From the NCBI RefSeq assembly GCF_020400725.1, contig NZ_JAINVG010000029.1:1-64000 (forward strand): a stretch of 64,000 nt of DNA, in the 5' to 3' direction. Origin of the DNA: Streptomyces sp. NK15101. GTDB taxonomy: Bacteria; Actinomycetota; Actinomycetes; Streptomycetales; Streptomycetaceae. The translations under genes were made by a program, and so were the position numbers. Shown piece after piece: positions 27,280-35,738 of this stretch. Every line of letters starts with the position of its first letter. The stretch's first letter is position 1. The notes under the pieces are model-generated. The model worked only from the letters and a program-made list of their open reading frames with translations, was not told where the DNA came from and made no database searches.

Positions 27280-28518
27280 TCAGAGGAGCGACCCGGTCGG
27301 TGCGAGGGGCAGCCGTGCCATGACCTCGAACCCACCGCCCGGAGTGGGCTCGGCGTTGAAGTCCCCGCCCAGCAGTTGGCAGCGCTCGCGCATGCCCAGG
27401 AGACCGCGGCCGGGCTTGTCCCGCCTGCCCGCGGCCGTGCCGTTGACGGACGGCTTCCGCGCGGGGACGCCACGGGAGCCGGCACCGCCCCGGTCGGTGA
27501 CGCGGATCTCCAGATGGTCGATCCCCGGGTTCACCGCGACCGTCACCTGGGTGGGGCCGGTGTGCCGGATGATGTTGGTGATCGACTCCTGGAGGATCCG
27601 GTAGGCGGCGCTGTCCACCGCGCTCGGCAACGGCGCCGAGGGCGAGTTCACTTCGAGCGTGACGTCGAGTCCTGCGGCGCGTGCCTCGGCCGTGAGGTCG
27701 TCGATCTGCTCCAGGCTGGCGTGCGGCACGGGTTCGTCGCTGTCGCCACGGAGGACGCCGAGGATGGCGCGCATCTCCTGCAGCGTCCGGGAGCTCGTCT
27801 GCTCGATGGTCAGCAAGGCTTCGCGTGCCTGTTCCGGTCGCTTGTCGAGCACGTGCGCGGTGACCCCGGACTGCACGTTGATGATCGCTATGGCGTGGGC
27901 GACGGTGTCGTGCACCTCGCGCGCGATCCGGAGGCGCTCGGCGTCGACCCGGGCACGGGCCTCCTCCTCGCGGGTCCGCTCCGCCAGTTCCGCACGCTCC
28001 TCGGCGTCGGCCGCGATGACCCGCCGGGACCGGACGGACTCGCCGAGAGCCGTGCTCATGACCGCGACACCGATGCGGAAGAACACCCAGCCGAGGGCCT
28101 CGCGCGGCTGCACGTCGGCCGACGCGAACAGCCACCCGGCGGCCAGGATCACGGTGCCCCCGCCGGCGATCGTCAGGGATCTGCGCCCGTCGCCGTAGGC
28201 GGCGACGGTGTACAGGGCGACCATGAGTCCGAGCCAGCCGTAGCCGTCGGGGAGATCGAGGGCGTAATACACCAGGCTGGCGACCGCGGTGGTGACGAGC
28301 ACCAGGACCGGCCACAAGCGGCGGACGGCCACGACCAGGCCACCCACCACCAGCAGCGTGAATCCGAGGTATCCGAATTCGGTGAGCGAACGCTGTTCCG
28401 TCCCCCTGGCGGCGGCGAGGGCGACCGTGCCCTGCACCTGCATCACGGTGACGAAGAGAGCGAGCAGCACGTCTTGGGTCAGCACCCGCAGCGAGAACGA
28501 CCCGGGGCGGAGTTTCAT
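27280..28518 (-). CDS. NarL/DesK-type sensor histidine kinase
   Basis: A sensor kinase of 412 residues. The N-terminus has four to five hydrophobic segments (to about residue 160), then a coiled coil rich in Glu/Arg/Ala. A HisKA_3 dimerisation box RIAREVHDTVAHAIAI follows with phospho-acceptor His203, then a HATPase_c domain with ESITNIIRHTG (N-box) and GRGLLGMRERC. ATG 28518 has AGGA upstream and is preferred over a start at 28563. The likely partner is the NarL-type regulator at 34334-35011, 6 kb away: similar TACG...TTGCGTA boxes lie upstream of this kinase/MMPL pair and upstream of that regulator. Divergent from the MMPL exporter. Confidence 0.9.
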   Translation of the reverse strand: MKLRPGSFSLRVLTQDVLLALFVTVMQVQGTVALAAARGTEQRSLTEFGYLGFTLLVVGGLVVAVRRLWPVLVLVTTAVASLVYYALDLPDGYGWLGLMVALYTVAAYGDGRRSLTIAGGGTVILAAGWLFASADVQPREALGWVFFRIGVAVMSTALGESVRSRRVIAADAEERAELAERTREEEARARVDAERLRIAREVHDTVAHAIAIINVQSGVTAHVLDKRPEQAREALLTIEQTSSRTLQEMRAILGVLRGDSDEPVPHASLEQIDDLTAEARAAGLDVTLEVNSPSAPLPSAVDSAAYRILQESITNIIRHTGPTQVTVAVNPGIDHLEIRVTDRGGAGSRGVPARKPSVNGTAAGRRDKPGRGLLGMRERCQLLGGDFNAEPTPGGGFEVMARLPLAPTGSLL

Positions 28519-28609
28519 GACCGCGATCCTACTGTTCGGGCCCCCGGAGCACGCTCCGCTCAAGCGCGCGAAAACGCTACGTCGACGGGCGTGGTGCGGC
28601 GCGGCGGGT

Positions 28610-28625
28610 TACGTCCGATTGCGTA
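28610..28625. promoter_or_regulatory. candidate operator (TACG-N6-TTGCGTA) between kinase and MMPL genes
   Basis: TACGTCCGATTGCGTA at 28610-28625 matches the perfect inverted repeat at 35164-35185 at 11 of 16 core positions. A further half-site gcgtacgg lies near 28663. The 235-bp region is a divergent promoter for the kinase and the exporter. Confidence 0.4.
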
Positions 28626-28753
28626 GGCACCACCATCCGTCGTCAGAGGTCAGGACCGTCTCGCGTACGGGACGATCGCCGCTGTGACCGATCAACCTCT
28701 TCCGTACCGAGTAGCGAGCCATGCCGCATGGCTCCACCACTGAGGAGCAGATG

Positions 28754-30931
28754 ATGACAACCGAGACTCCACGTAACGGAGCTCTGGCGGGACTGGGTCG
28801 CTACTGTTTCCGCCGCCGCCGCCTGGTGCTCCTGGCCTGGGTCATCGGTGTGATCGCCGTGGCGTTCGTCGGCTTCAGCTATGGCGCCGCCCCCGACAAC
28901 GACTTCTCCGGGGGAGACTCGCAGTCGGCCAAGGCGCAGCAGCTGATGGCGAAGCACTTCCCCAAGGAGCAGGGGGACAGGCTGACCCTCGCGATCAAGG
29001 CTGACAAGGGGATCGACGACCCCGCCACCAAGCAGAAGATCGAGAAGGCCATCGCCGATCTCGTCGCCTCGCCCGTCACGGGACCGGTGACGTCGCCGTA
29101 CCAGGACAAGAAGCTGGTGACGGAGGATCGTCGCATCGCCCGCATGACCATCCCGCTGAGCGCCAAGGAGGTGGACAAGGCCGAGGTCAAGCCCTTGGTG
29201 GACACGGTCAAGAACGCCTCCGACGACAGCCTCACGCTCGCGCTGGGCGGCTACATGGCGGAGAAGGCCGAGACGCCCCCGCAGGGTTCGGCCGAAAGCG
29301 TGGGCCTCCTGGCCGCGGCGGTGATCCTGTTCATCGCCTTCGGGTCGCTGGTGGCCATGGGTCTGCCGATCGTGACCGCCCTCCTGGCCATCGTGGCCGG
29401 CCTCGCGCTGACGAAGCTGATGGGGCACGTCTTCCCCGCGCCCGACTTCACCATGGTCTTCGGCGCGATGATCGGGCTCGGCGTCGGCATCGACTACGCG
29501 CTGTTCATCGTGACCCGTTACAAGGACGGCCTCCGGGACGGCGAGGACCCCGAGAGCGCCACGGTCAAGGCCATCGACACCGCGGGTCGCGCGGTGCTGT
29601 TCGCCGGTACGACCGTGGTGATCGCGCTGATGGGCCTGTTCGTCATGGGACAGCGGCTGATGACCGGCGTGGCCGTCGCCACCTCGATCACGGTGTTCAT
29701 CACCATGATCGCCGCGGTGACGCTGCTGCCCGCCTTCCTCGGCTTCACCGGATACAAGATCAACTCGCTCCGCCTGCCCCGGCGCGCGTCCCGCGGGGAC
29801 AAGGAGGCCGGTGCGCCGGCCGAGGAGCGCCGTACGTTCGCCGAGCGCTGGGCCGGCGCGGTGCAGCGCAAGCCGCTGGTCTCCGCACTCGCCGCCGGCG
29901 GGATCCTGCTGCTGCTGGGCGCCCCCGTGCTGTCGATGCGGCTGGGCCAGCCCGACGCCAGCGTCCAGCCCCGTGACCGGAGCAGCTACATCTCGTACAC
30001 GATCCTCTCCGAGGGCTTCGGCCCGGGCTACGGAGCGCCCCTGGTCTTCGCCGCCGAGGTCGACTCCAAGGACGCCGATCTCGGGTCCGTCGTCCGAGCG
30101 GTCGGCAAGACCGAGGGCGTCGCCTACGCCACGCCGCCCCGGGTCAGCGAGGACGGGCAGGCCGTCACCTTCGTCGCCTTCCCCACGACCGGCTACCAGG
30201 ACGAGGCGACCACGGACCTGGTGCACAAGCTCCGCGACGAGGTGCTGCCCAAGACCGCCGGCGGCGAGAAGGTCCTCGTCGGCGGACCGAACGCCAGCAC
30301 CATCGACACGGCCGAGGAGTCCGGCGCGCGCCTGCCCCTGATGATCGGGGTCGTCATCGCGATGTCCATGGTGCTGCTGATCGCGCTGGTCCGGTCGGTC
30401 ACGATCGCCCTGCAGGCCGCCGTGATGAACCTGCTGTCGATCGCCGCCTCCTACGGTGTGCTGGTGGCGGTCGTGCAGTGGGGCTGGTTCGGCCCGGCCC
30501 TCGGGTTCCCCGCCACCATGCCGGTCACGACCTGGGTCCCGATGATGATGTTCCCGGTCCTGTTCGGCCTGTCGATGGACTACCAGGTGTTCCTGATCTC
30601 GCGGGTCCGTGAGGAGTACGAGCGCACCGGGGACACCCGCACCGCCGTCGCCACCGGGCTGGCGCGGAGCGCCAAGGTGATCACGGCCGCGGCCGCCATC
30701 ATGATCGCGGTCTTCACCACCTCGCTGCTCGGCCCCGACGTCGCCGTCAAGCAGGGCGGCCTGGGCATGGCCGTCGCCGTGCTCATCGACGCCACCATCG
30801 TCCGGATGGTCTTCGTCCCCTCGGTGATGGAGCTGTTCGGCAAGGCCAACTGGTGGATGCCCGGACGCCGGGCACCCAAGACGCCCTCGGTAACACCCCC
30901 GGCCGAGGTCGAGGAAGGGGTCAAGGTCTGA
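28754..30931 (+). CDS. MMPL/RND-family membrane transporter
   Basis: A drug or lipid exporter of 725 residues in the plasma membrane. Each half has one helix, a large extracytoplasmic domain and a bundle of about five helices. The first bundle (about 190-350) contains the MMPL signature GLGVGIDYALFIVTRYKDGL. The second (about 530-700) contains MFPVLFGLSMDYQVFLISRVREEY. These Asp-Tyr pairs are the proton-relay residues of the family. ATG 28754 is 6 bp after GAGGAG; ATG 28751 is an alternative. It may be the export or self-resistance protein of the cluster, but it is regulated with the two-component genes rather than by the cluster box. Confidence 0.92.
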   Translation: MTTETPRNGALAGLGRYCFRRRRLVLLAWVIGVIAVAFVGFSYGAAPDNDFSGGDSQSAKAQQLMAKHFPKEQGDRLTLAIKADKGIDDPATKQKIEKAIADLVASPVTGPVTSPYQDKKLVTEDRRIARMTIPLSAKEVDKAEVKPLVDTVKNASDDSLTLALGGYMAEKAETPPQGSAESVGLLAAAVILFIAFGSLVAMGLPIVTALLAIVAGLALTKLMGHVFPAPDFTMVFGAMIGLGVGIDYALFIVTRYKDGLRDGEDPESATVKAIDTAGRAVLFAGTTVVIALMGLFVMGQRLMTGVAVATSITVFITMIAAVTLLPAFLGFTGYKINSLRLPRRASRGDKEAGAPAEERRTFAERWAGAVQRKPLVSALAAGGILLLLGAPVLSMRLGQPDASVQPRDRSSYISYTILSEGFGPGYGAPLVFAAEVDSKDADLGSVVRAVGKTEGVAYATPPRVSEDGQAVTFVAFPTTGYQDEATTDLVHKLRDEVLPKTAGGEKVLVGGPNASTIDTAEESGARLPLMIGVVIAMSMVLLIALVRSVTIALQAAVMNLLSIAASYGVLVAVVQWGWFGPALGFPATMPVTTWVPMMMFPVLFGLSMDYQVFLISRVREEYERTGDTRTAVATGLARSAKVITAAAAIMIAVFTTSLLGPDVAVKQGGLGMAVAVLIDATIVRMVFVPSVMELFGKANWWMPGRRAPKTPSVTPPAEVEEGVKV

Positions 30932-30941
30932 CCTCGCCCGC

Positions 30942-30974
30942 AGCCTGGATCCACCGTCACGGTGGATCCAGGCT
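30942..30974 (+). terminator. intrinsic terminator after the MMPL gene
   Basis: The inverted repeat agcctggatccaccgt/acggtggatccaggct covers 30942-30974 with essentially no spare loop, so the working stem is about 14 bp. It starts 11 bp after the stop codon. Confidence 0.8.
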
Positions 30975-31022
30975 GTCCCTCCGCGCTCTCCCACCCTGTA
31001 CCAAGCATCCGAAAGGAACCTC

Positions 31023-31406
31023 ATGTCCGTCCGTCGCTTGCTCATCGCCGCACCGACAGCCCTGCTCGGAGTGATGGCACTCGCCGCACCGGCGGCCGCG
31101 CAGGTCTCGACCGCCGCGGAGGACGGCGGCGGTGGCCGGGGCGTGTCCATGGTGGCCCTGCTGCTGGGGCTGGCCGGCGTGGTCCTCGGAGTGCTGGCGC
31201 TGCGCTCCTCCGGCCGGGGGCCGGGCATGGCCTTCGCCTCCGTGGCGCTCGGGCTGGTCGGCGGCGTCGTCGGCGCCTTCGCGCTGTCCGACGCGGAGGT
31301 CGGCACCGGCAACGGGCAGGGCGGGGCCATCGTCTCCCTGGTGCTCGCGCTGATCGCCATGGCCGTCGGCGGCCTGGCGGTCAGCCGCTCGCGCCGCAGC
31401 GCCTGA
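31023..31406 (+). CDS. small exported/membrane protein, DUF6223-like
   Basis: A 127-residue protein with a signal peptide (RRLLIAAPTALLGVMALAAPAAA) followed by three hydrophobic helices and an Arg/Ser tail. The GTGNGQGGAIVSLVLALIAM segment and overall plan resemble the Streptomyces DUF6223 family, from memory. Function is unknown. ATG 31023 has gaaagga upstream. A terminator separates it from the MMPL gene, but it may share control by readthrough. Confidence 0.7.
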   Translation: MSVRRLLIAAPTALLGVMALAAPAAAQVSTAAEDGGGGRGVSMVALLLGLAGVVLGVLALRSSGRGPGMAFASVALGLVGGVVGAFALSDAEVGTGNGQGGAIVSLVLALIAMAVGGLAVSRSRRSA

Positions 31407-31433
31407 CCGGGCGGGACATCCGCCGATCGCCGT

Positions 31434-31463
31434 AGCCGGCCGCCACGCACGTGGCGGCCGGCT
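31434..31463. terminator. bidirectional terminator
   Basis: The 14-bp inverted repeat agccggccgccacg/cgtggcggccggct with a 2-nt loop lies between the convergent DUF6223-like and VOC genes. Confidence 0.8.
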
Positions 31464-31484
31464 CCGTGTTCTCCCGTCCCGGGC

Positions 31485-31880
31485 TCAGCGGCGGACCGCC
31501 GGGGTGAACAGCTCGACGAGATTGCCCGCGGGGTCGGCCAGCAGCAGCTGGCGCCCGCCGGGCCCCGAGACGATGTCGCTGCGGAGCACTACGCCGGCCT
31601 CGCGCAGCCGGTCCCGCTCGGCCTCGAGGTCGTCGACGACGAGGTGGATGCGGTTGCGCCCGCTGCCGGCGAGGTCCGCGGGCGTGGCGCGCGCCCCGGA
31701 ACTCGGCGGGCCGGAGAGCAGCAGCCGCAGCGGCCCTCGCACCACATCGGCGAACGCCGGTGGAAACGCGTTGAGCACCGTGAAGCCGAGGTGAACGGTG
31801 TAGAAGTCGATGGCGGCCCGGACGTCGTCCACGATGTAGCGGACGCTCGCCAGGGCGCCCTCGCTCTCGTTCCCGGTCAT
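31485..31880 (-). CDS. VOC (glyoxalase/bleomycin-resistance/dioxygenase) superfamily protein
   Basis: A 131-residue single VOC module with two beta-alpha-beta-beta-beta units. The first (ASVRYIVDDVRAAIDFYTVHLGFTV) and second (RNRIHLVVDDLEAERDRLREAG...LLLADPAGNLVELF) halves are clear, with a terminal metal-ligand-like Glu in LVELF. VOC proteins range from glyoxalases to drug-binding resistance proteins, so a specific role cannot be given. ATG 31880 has a ggaggGATCCC-type site upstream on the minus strand (gagggatcccgc). It stands alone. Confidence 0.85.
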   Translation of the reverse strand: MTGNESEGALASVRYIVDDVRAAIDFYTVHLGFTVLNAFPPAFADVVRGPLRLLLSGPPSSGARATPADLAGSGRNRIHLVVDDLEAERDRLREAGVVLRSDIVSGPGGRQLLLADPAGNLVELFTPAVRR

Positions 31881-32227
31881 GCGGGATCCCTCCTCGTCGC
31901 GGCGGCCGGCGCGTGCGCGGTGCACCGGAACGGCCTTGCGCCGCACGGATGTCGACGGCCGAAGCGTAGGCCGCCCCCGTCTCCCCCCACCACGTCGCCG
32001 CCCGGCCGCTCCGCCGCGAAAGGGCGCGGCCGCGTGATGGACGTCGCGGCCGCGTACGGACCGGGCCGCCGCTCCGCCGTGGCCGGGAGCGGGACGGCAC
32101 GCCATCCCGGCAGGGCGTGCCGATATCCCGTGAATGGGCCATGTGCGCGGGGGCGGGATGGCCGAGAGTGCTGACCGCGTACACACGACGACGTCGTCAT
32201 GCCGGCGACCTCGACAGCGGAGGTGTG
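31881..32227. other. divergent intergenic region, no gene
   Basis: This 347-bp region lies between the VOC gene and the DUF485/ActP operon. It contains an acgacgacgtcgt palindrome near 32187 that could be an operator. No coding potential is seen. Confidence 0.5.
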
Positions 32228-32563
32228 ATGGACACGCTCGACCCATCCGTGGATGGTGATCGCTATGTCGCACTGCACAACAGCCCCCAGTTCAGGGCCT
32301 TGCGACGCAAATCGAATACCTTCACCTCCTGGGTGAGCGGCCTCTTCTACGGATGGTGGTTCCTCGTCATCCTGCTCGCCGCCTTCGCTCCGGACTTCTA
32401 CCGCGAGGAGATCGTCGGCCCGATCAACGTGGGCCTGCTCTTCGTCTTCCTCTCGCTCAACCTGGTGGTGGCGGTCTCCACGCTGTACCTGCGACACGCC
32501 CGTACCCAGCTGGATCCCATGACCGACCGGATCCGGGCGGACCTGGAAGGAGACCTCCGATGA
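32228..32563 (+). CDS. DUF485-family inner membrane protein
   Basis: A 111-residue protein with two membrane helices (about 38-60 and 70-95), typical of the DUF485 partner of acetate permease. GGAGGT precedes the ATG. Its stop overlaps the start of the symporter (ATGA), the usual yjcH-actP arrangement. Role is accessory and not biochemically defined. Confidence 0.88.
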   Translation: MDTLDPSVDGDRYVALHNSPQFRALRRKSNTFTSWVSGLFYGWWFLVILLAAFAPDFYREEIVGPINVGLLFVFLSLNLVVAVSTLYLRHARTQLDPMTDRIRADLEGDLR

Positions 32564-34263
32564 ACGGAGTCCTCGCGGCCCCTCACCTGCCCCCCGTCGA
32601 GAACACCTGGGCGGCGCCCGGCATCGCCGCGGCGGTCGCCATCGCCCTCGCGGCCGTGGTGTTCTACCTCGTGGGATCGGCGCGCGGCAGCACGCGCACC
32701 CCGGACGGCTTCCTCCTCGCGAACCGGAACGTCCCGACCGGTCAGAACACCCTCGCGCACCTCGGCGCGTTCATCATGTACTCGACCGTCATCATCATCA
32801 CCGGGCACATCGCGCTGAACGGCTACGACGCGATCCTCATGATGACGGCCTTCACGATCGGCTCGGTGCTCGGCGTGCTGATCTACGCCGGCCCGATGCG
32901 GAACGTGGGCGGGCACACGATGGGCGACCTGTTCGTGCTGCGCGCCAAGGAGCGTCCCGCGCGGATCGCGTCGGCAGTGATCACCCTGACGACCTACACC
33001 ATGTTCATGGTCTCCATGCTGGCCGCGATCGGCCAGGTCGCCATCCGGATGTTCGACACCAGTGCCGAACCGAACCTGGCCTTCGGCGGGATCGTGGTCG
33101 CCGTCGTCGGCGCGGTCGCCATCGCGTGGGTGTACATGGGCGGCATGCTCGGAGTCACCCGACTGCTCGCGCTCAAGACGATCCTGATGGGCGTCTTCGT
33201 GGTGCTGCTGACCGCGGCCGTACTGATCAAGTACAAGCTGAACATCTTCGACCTGCTCGACGACGCCCAGGCCAACGCGAAGCCGGACCGCCGCGGGTTC
33301 GACCTGCTCGGCCCGGGCCGCCAGTTCGGCGACGGCTCGACCCCGCTGTCGACCCAGGACCCGTGGGTCCACCTGTCGAAGCTCTTCTGCATCGCCGTCG
33401 GCGGCATGGGCATGCCGTGGGTCTTCATGCGCTTCTACGCGGCGACCACGGCACGCAACGCGCGGCGCGCGGCCGGCTGGGCGTCGATCGTCGCCGTCGG
33501 CTTCTACCAGTGCATGGCCATCCTCGGTCTCGGCGCCGTCGCGATCCTCGGCCTGGGCAACTACGGCATGAGGTCCGAGCACCGCGACATCACCCTGCCC
33601 AAGCTCGTGGACTACTTCGGCGGTCAGTGGGCGTCCGGCATCTTCGGCGGGCTCGCCCTGATCTCGGTCGCCGCGATCTTCGCGGGCCTGCTGATCAACG
33701 GCGTGACCTCCTACACCAAGGACATCAACGCGGCGCGTGGCCGCAAGCCGGCGCCGGCCGCCGAGCTGAAGGAGATCCGGCGCAACGTCCTGGTGATCGG
33801 AATCGTCTCGATCGTCGTGGGCGGGGCGATGGTGCCGCTGTTCACCCACCTCTTCATCCCGACCGCGGTCGACCTGGGAGCCGCCACGGTCCTGCCGGCG
33901 ATCCTCTACTCGCTGTACTGGCGGCGCTTCAACACCCGGGGACTGAAGTGGACGGTCTACGGCGGGATGGCGGTGACCATGTTCATGGTCGTCTTCTCCA
34001 ACGGCATCTCCGGGGACCCCACCACCGCCATGTTCCCCGACCTCGACTTCAAGCTCTTCGACATCGAGCCCGGACTGCTCTCGACGCCGATCGCCTTCCT
34101 GCTCGGCTACGTCGGAACGGTCACCAGCAAGGAGCGCAACGACGCGGGCTTCGCCGAGCTGCAGGTCCGTGCCTTCACGGGCATCACCTTCCCCACCCGC
34201 AAGGACCCGCTCGCCGGGGACGGGCAGCACCGGGAGAGCCAGGCGTCCGGCGCGGTGCACTGA
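32560..34263 (+). CDS. actP: sodium/solute symporter, ActP-like (cation/acetate family)
   Basis: An SSS-family transporter of 567 residues with about 13 membrane helices, predicted to couple Na+ to uptake of acetate or another short monocarboxylate. Motifs include DGFLLANRNVPTGQNTLAHLGAFI at the N-terminus, TMGDLFVLRAKERPARI, and MPWVFMRFYAATTARNARRAAGW, as in MctC/ActP proteins. It is preceded by its DUF485 partner with a 4-bp overlap. Acetate uptake could feed acetyl-CoA to the mevalonate operon, but that is speculation; the pair is common outside such clusters. Confidence 0.9.
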   Translation: MNGVLAAPHLPPVENTWAAPGIAAAVAIALAAVVFYLVGSARGSTRTPDGFLLANRNVPTGQNTLAHLGAFIMYSTVIIITGHIALNGYDAILMMTAFTIGSVLGVLIYAGPMRNVGGHTMGDLFVLRAKERPARIASAVITLTTYTMFMVSMLAAIGQVAIRMFDTSAEPNLAFGGIVVAVVGAVAIAWVYMGGMLGVTRLLALKTILMGVFVVLLTAAVLIKYKLNIFDLLDDAQANAKPDRRGFDLLGPGRQFGDGSTPLSTQDPWVHLSKLFCIAVGGMGMPWVFMRFYAATTARNARRAAGWASIVAVGFYQCMAILGLGAVAILGLGNYGMRSEHRDITLPKLVDYFGGQWASGIFGGLALISVAAIFAGLLINGVTSYTKDINAARGRKPAPAAELKEIRRNVLVIGIVSIVVGGAMVPLFTHLFIPTAVDLGAATVLPAILYSLYWRRFNTRGLKWTVYGGMAVTMFMVVFSNGISGDPTTAMFPDLDFKLFDIEPGLLSTPIAFLLGYVGTVTSKERNDAGFAELQVRAFTGITFPTRKDPLAGDGQHRESQASGAVH

Positions 34264-34286
34264 GGCCCCACGGCTCCCGACCTCCC

Positions 34287-34322
34287 GTGTGGAGTCCGGC
34301 GGTTCGCCGCCGGACTCCACAC
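34287..34322. terminator. bidirectional terminator with ttcg tetraloop
   Basis: A perfect 16-bp stem (34287-34302 with 34307-34322) capped by ttcg, between the convergent symporter and response-regulator genes. Confidence 0.9.
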
Positions 34323-34333
34323 GGATGTCACGG

Positions 34334-35011
34334 CTACGGCGTGACGAGCCCGGTCCGGTAGGCGATGACGACCAGCTGCGCGCGGTCCCGCGCCCCCAGT
34401 TTGACCATCGCGTGGCTGACGTGGGTGCGCGCCGTGGCCGGGCTCAGGCACAGCGCGGTGCCGATCTCGTCGTTGCTCAGGCCCTGTCCCACCAGAGCCA
34501 GCACCTCGCGCTCGCGCTGGGTCAGCACCGCCAGCCGGTCCTCGCCGGCCTGCGTGGCGACCCGCTGCGCGGTGAACTGGGCGATCAGCCGGCGCGTGAT
34601 CCGCGGGGCGAGCAGCGCGTCTCCGGCGGCGACGACCCGGATGGCGTGCAGGAGTTCGGCCGGTCCCGCGTCCTTGAGCATGAAGCCGCTGGCACCCGCC
34701 TGCAGCGCCTCGAAGACGTACGCGTCGGTCTCGTACGTGGTGAGGATCAGGACCCGGACCTGCTGGAGTCCCGGCGTCCTGACGATCTGACCGGTCGCCT
34801 GGATCCCGTCGACCTTCGGCATGCGGATGTCCATGAGGACGACGTCGGGGCGGGTCGCACGGGCCCGCTCGACGGCCTCCGCACCGTCGGTGGCCTCACC
34901 CACCACCTCGATGTCGTCCTCGACGTCGATCAGGACCTTGAACCCGGATCGCACGAGACGCTCGTCATCGGCGAGCAGGACCCTGATGGGAGCTGCGCCC
35001 GGCGCGTTCAT
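34334..35011 (-). CDS. NarL/LuxR-type response regulator
   Basis: A 225-residue two-domain response regulator. The receiver has acidic pair DDE near 15, phospho-acceptor Asp61 (VVLMDIRMP), a Thr/Tyr switch (LTTYETD) and Lys in MLKDAG. The C-terminal HTH is LTQREREVLALVGQGLSNDEIGTALCLSPATARTHV. It probably pairs with the DesK-type kinase at 27280-28518. The perfect inverted repeat at 35164-35185 in its own upstream region is a candidate binding site. Confidence 0.92.
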   Translation of the reverse strand: MNAPGAAPIRVLLADDERLVRSGFKVLIDVEDDIEVVGEATDGAEAVERARATRPDVVLMDIRMPKVDGIQATGQIVRTPGLQQVRVLILTTYETDAYVFEALQAGASGFMLKDAGPAELLHAIRVVAAGDALLAPRITRRLIAQFTAQRVATQAGEDRLAVLTQREREVLALVGQGLSNDEIGTALCLSPATARTHVSHAMVKLGARDRAQLVVIAYRTGLVTP

Positions 35012-35163
35012 GGCCGCGCCGTTCGGGTCTGCGCCGGAGATCGCGTGCTCGTCGACGGCGTGGCTCTGAGTCGCATACCCGAGATCCTACTGCCGGGCCG
35101 GGGGCGGCGAGTGCCCGTCCGGCCCTGATCGTCTACGGCGCTGAGCGCAATCAAACCCCGGCC

Positions 35164-35185
35164 CCGTACGCAGATTTGCGTACGG
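35164..35185. promoter_or_regulatory. perfect inverted repeat, candidate operator of the NarL-type regulator
   Basis: ccgtacgca-gatt-tgcgtacgg: 9-bp arms and a 4-bp spacer, located between the divergent regulator gene and the DUF6220-like gene. A related site occurs at 28610. Confidence 0.55.
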
Positions 35186-35300
35186 ACGGCCATCTGACAC
35201 CGGAGGACGCCGCGGGTCCGTCGACGCGACGATTCCTCCGAGACTCCGCCGACGGAAACAGGCACGTCCGTGACCACACCAACCCGAAAGGCGCTTTCCG

Positions 35301-35738
35301 ATGCGTAAAGCCATCGCCGGACTGGCGGCATTCATCATGCTCGCGATCGCGGTGCAGTTCTACCTGGCCGGCAGTGGGGCGTTCGCCGAAACGCCCATCG
35401 AGGAGGCCTTCAAGCCGCACCGGTCGCTGGGCTATCTGATCGTCCTCCTCTCGCTCGTGCTGACGGTGCTCGCCGCGGTGGCCCGCGTGCCCGGCCGGCT
35501 CGTCGGCATGGCCGGTGCGCTCGTCGGCCTGGGGATCCTCCAGCCCGTGATCGCGGTCGTCGCCAAGGCGTTCGACGACCCCTCGGGCGCGGGCCGCATC
35601 GTCTTCGGCCTGCACGCGGTCGGCGCGCTGGCCATGGTGGCCGTGGCCGTCAGGATCCAGCGCACGGCGCGCGAGCTGTCGAACTCCCCGGCGTCCGCCG
35701 CGCAGGCCACCGGACCCGCCCAGGGGTCCGCGCAGTGA
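35301..35738 (+). CDS. DUF6220-like four-helix membrane protein
   Basis: A 145-residue protein with four hydrophobic helices (about 5-25, 44-64, 68-90, 100-120), a conserved-looking HRSLGYL segment after the first loop and a low-complexity Ala/Ser tail. It resembles the DUF6220 family, from memory. Its stop overlaps the start of the multicopper oxidase gene (GTGA), so it is probably an accessory membrane protein of that enzyme. Function unknown. Confidence 0.75.
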   Translation: MRKAIAGLAAFIMLAIAVQFYLAGSGAFAETPIEEAFKPHRSLGYLIVLLSLVLTVLAAVARVPGRLVGMAGALVGLGILQPVIAVVAKAFDDPSGAGRIVFGLHAVGALAMVAVAVRIQRTARELSNSPASAAQATGPAQGSAQ

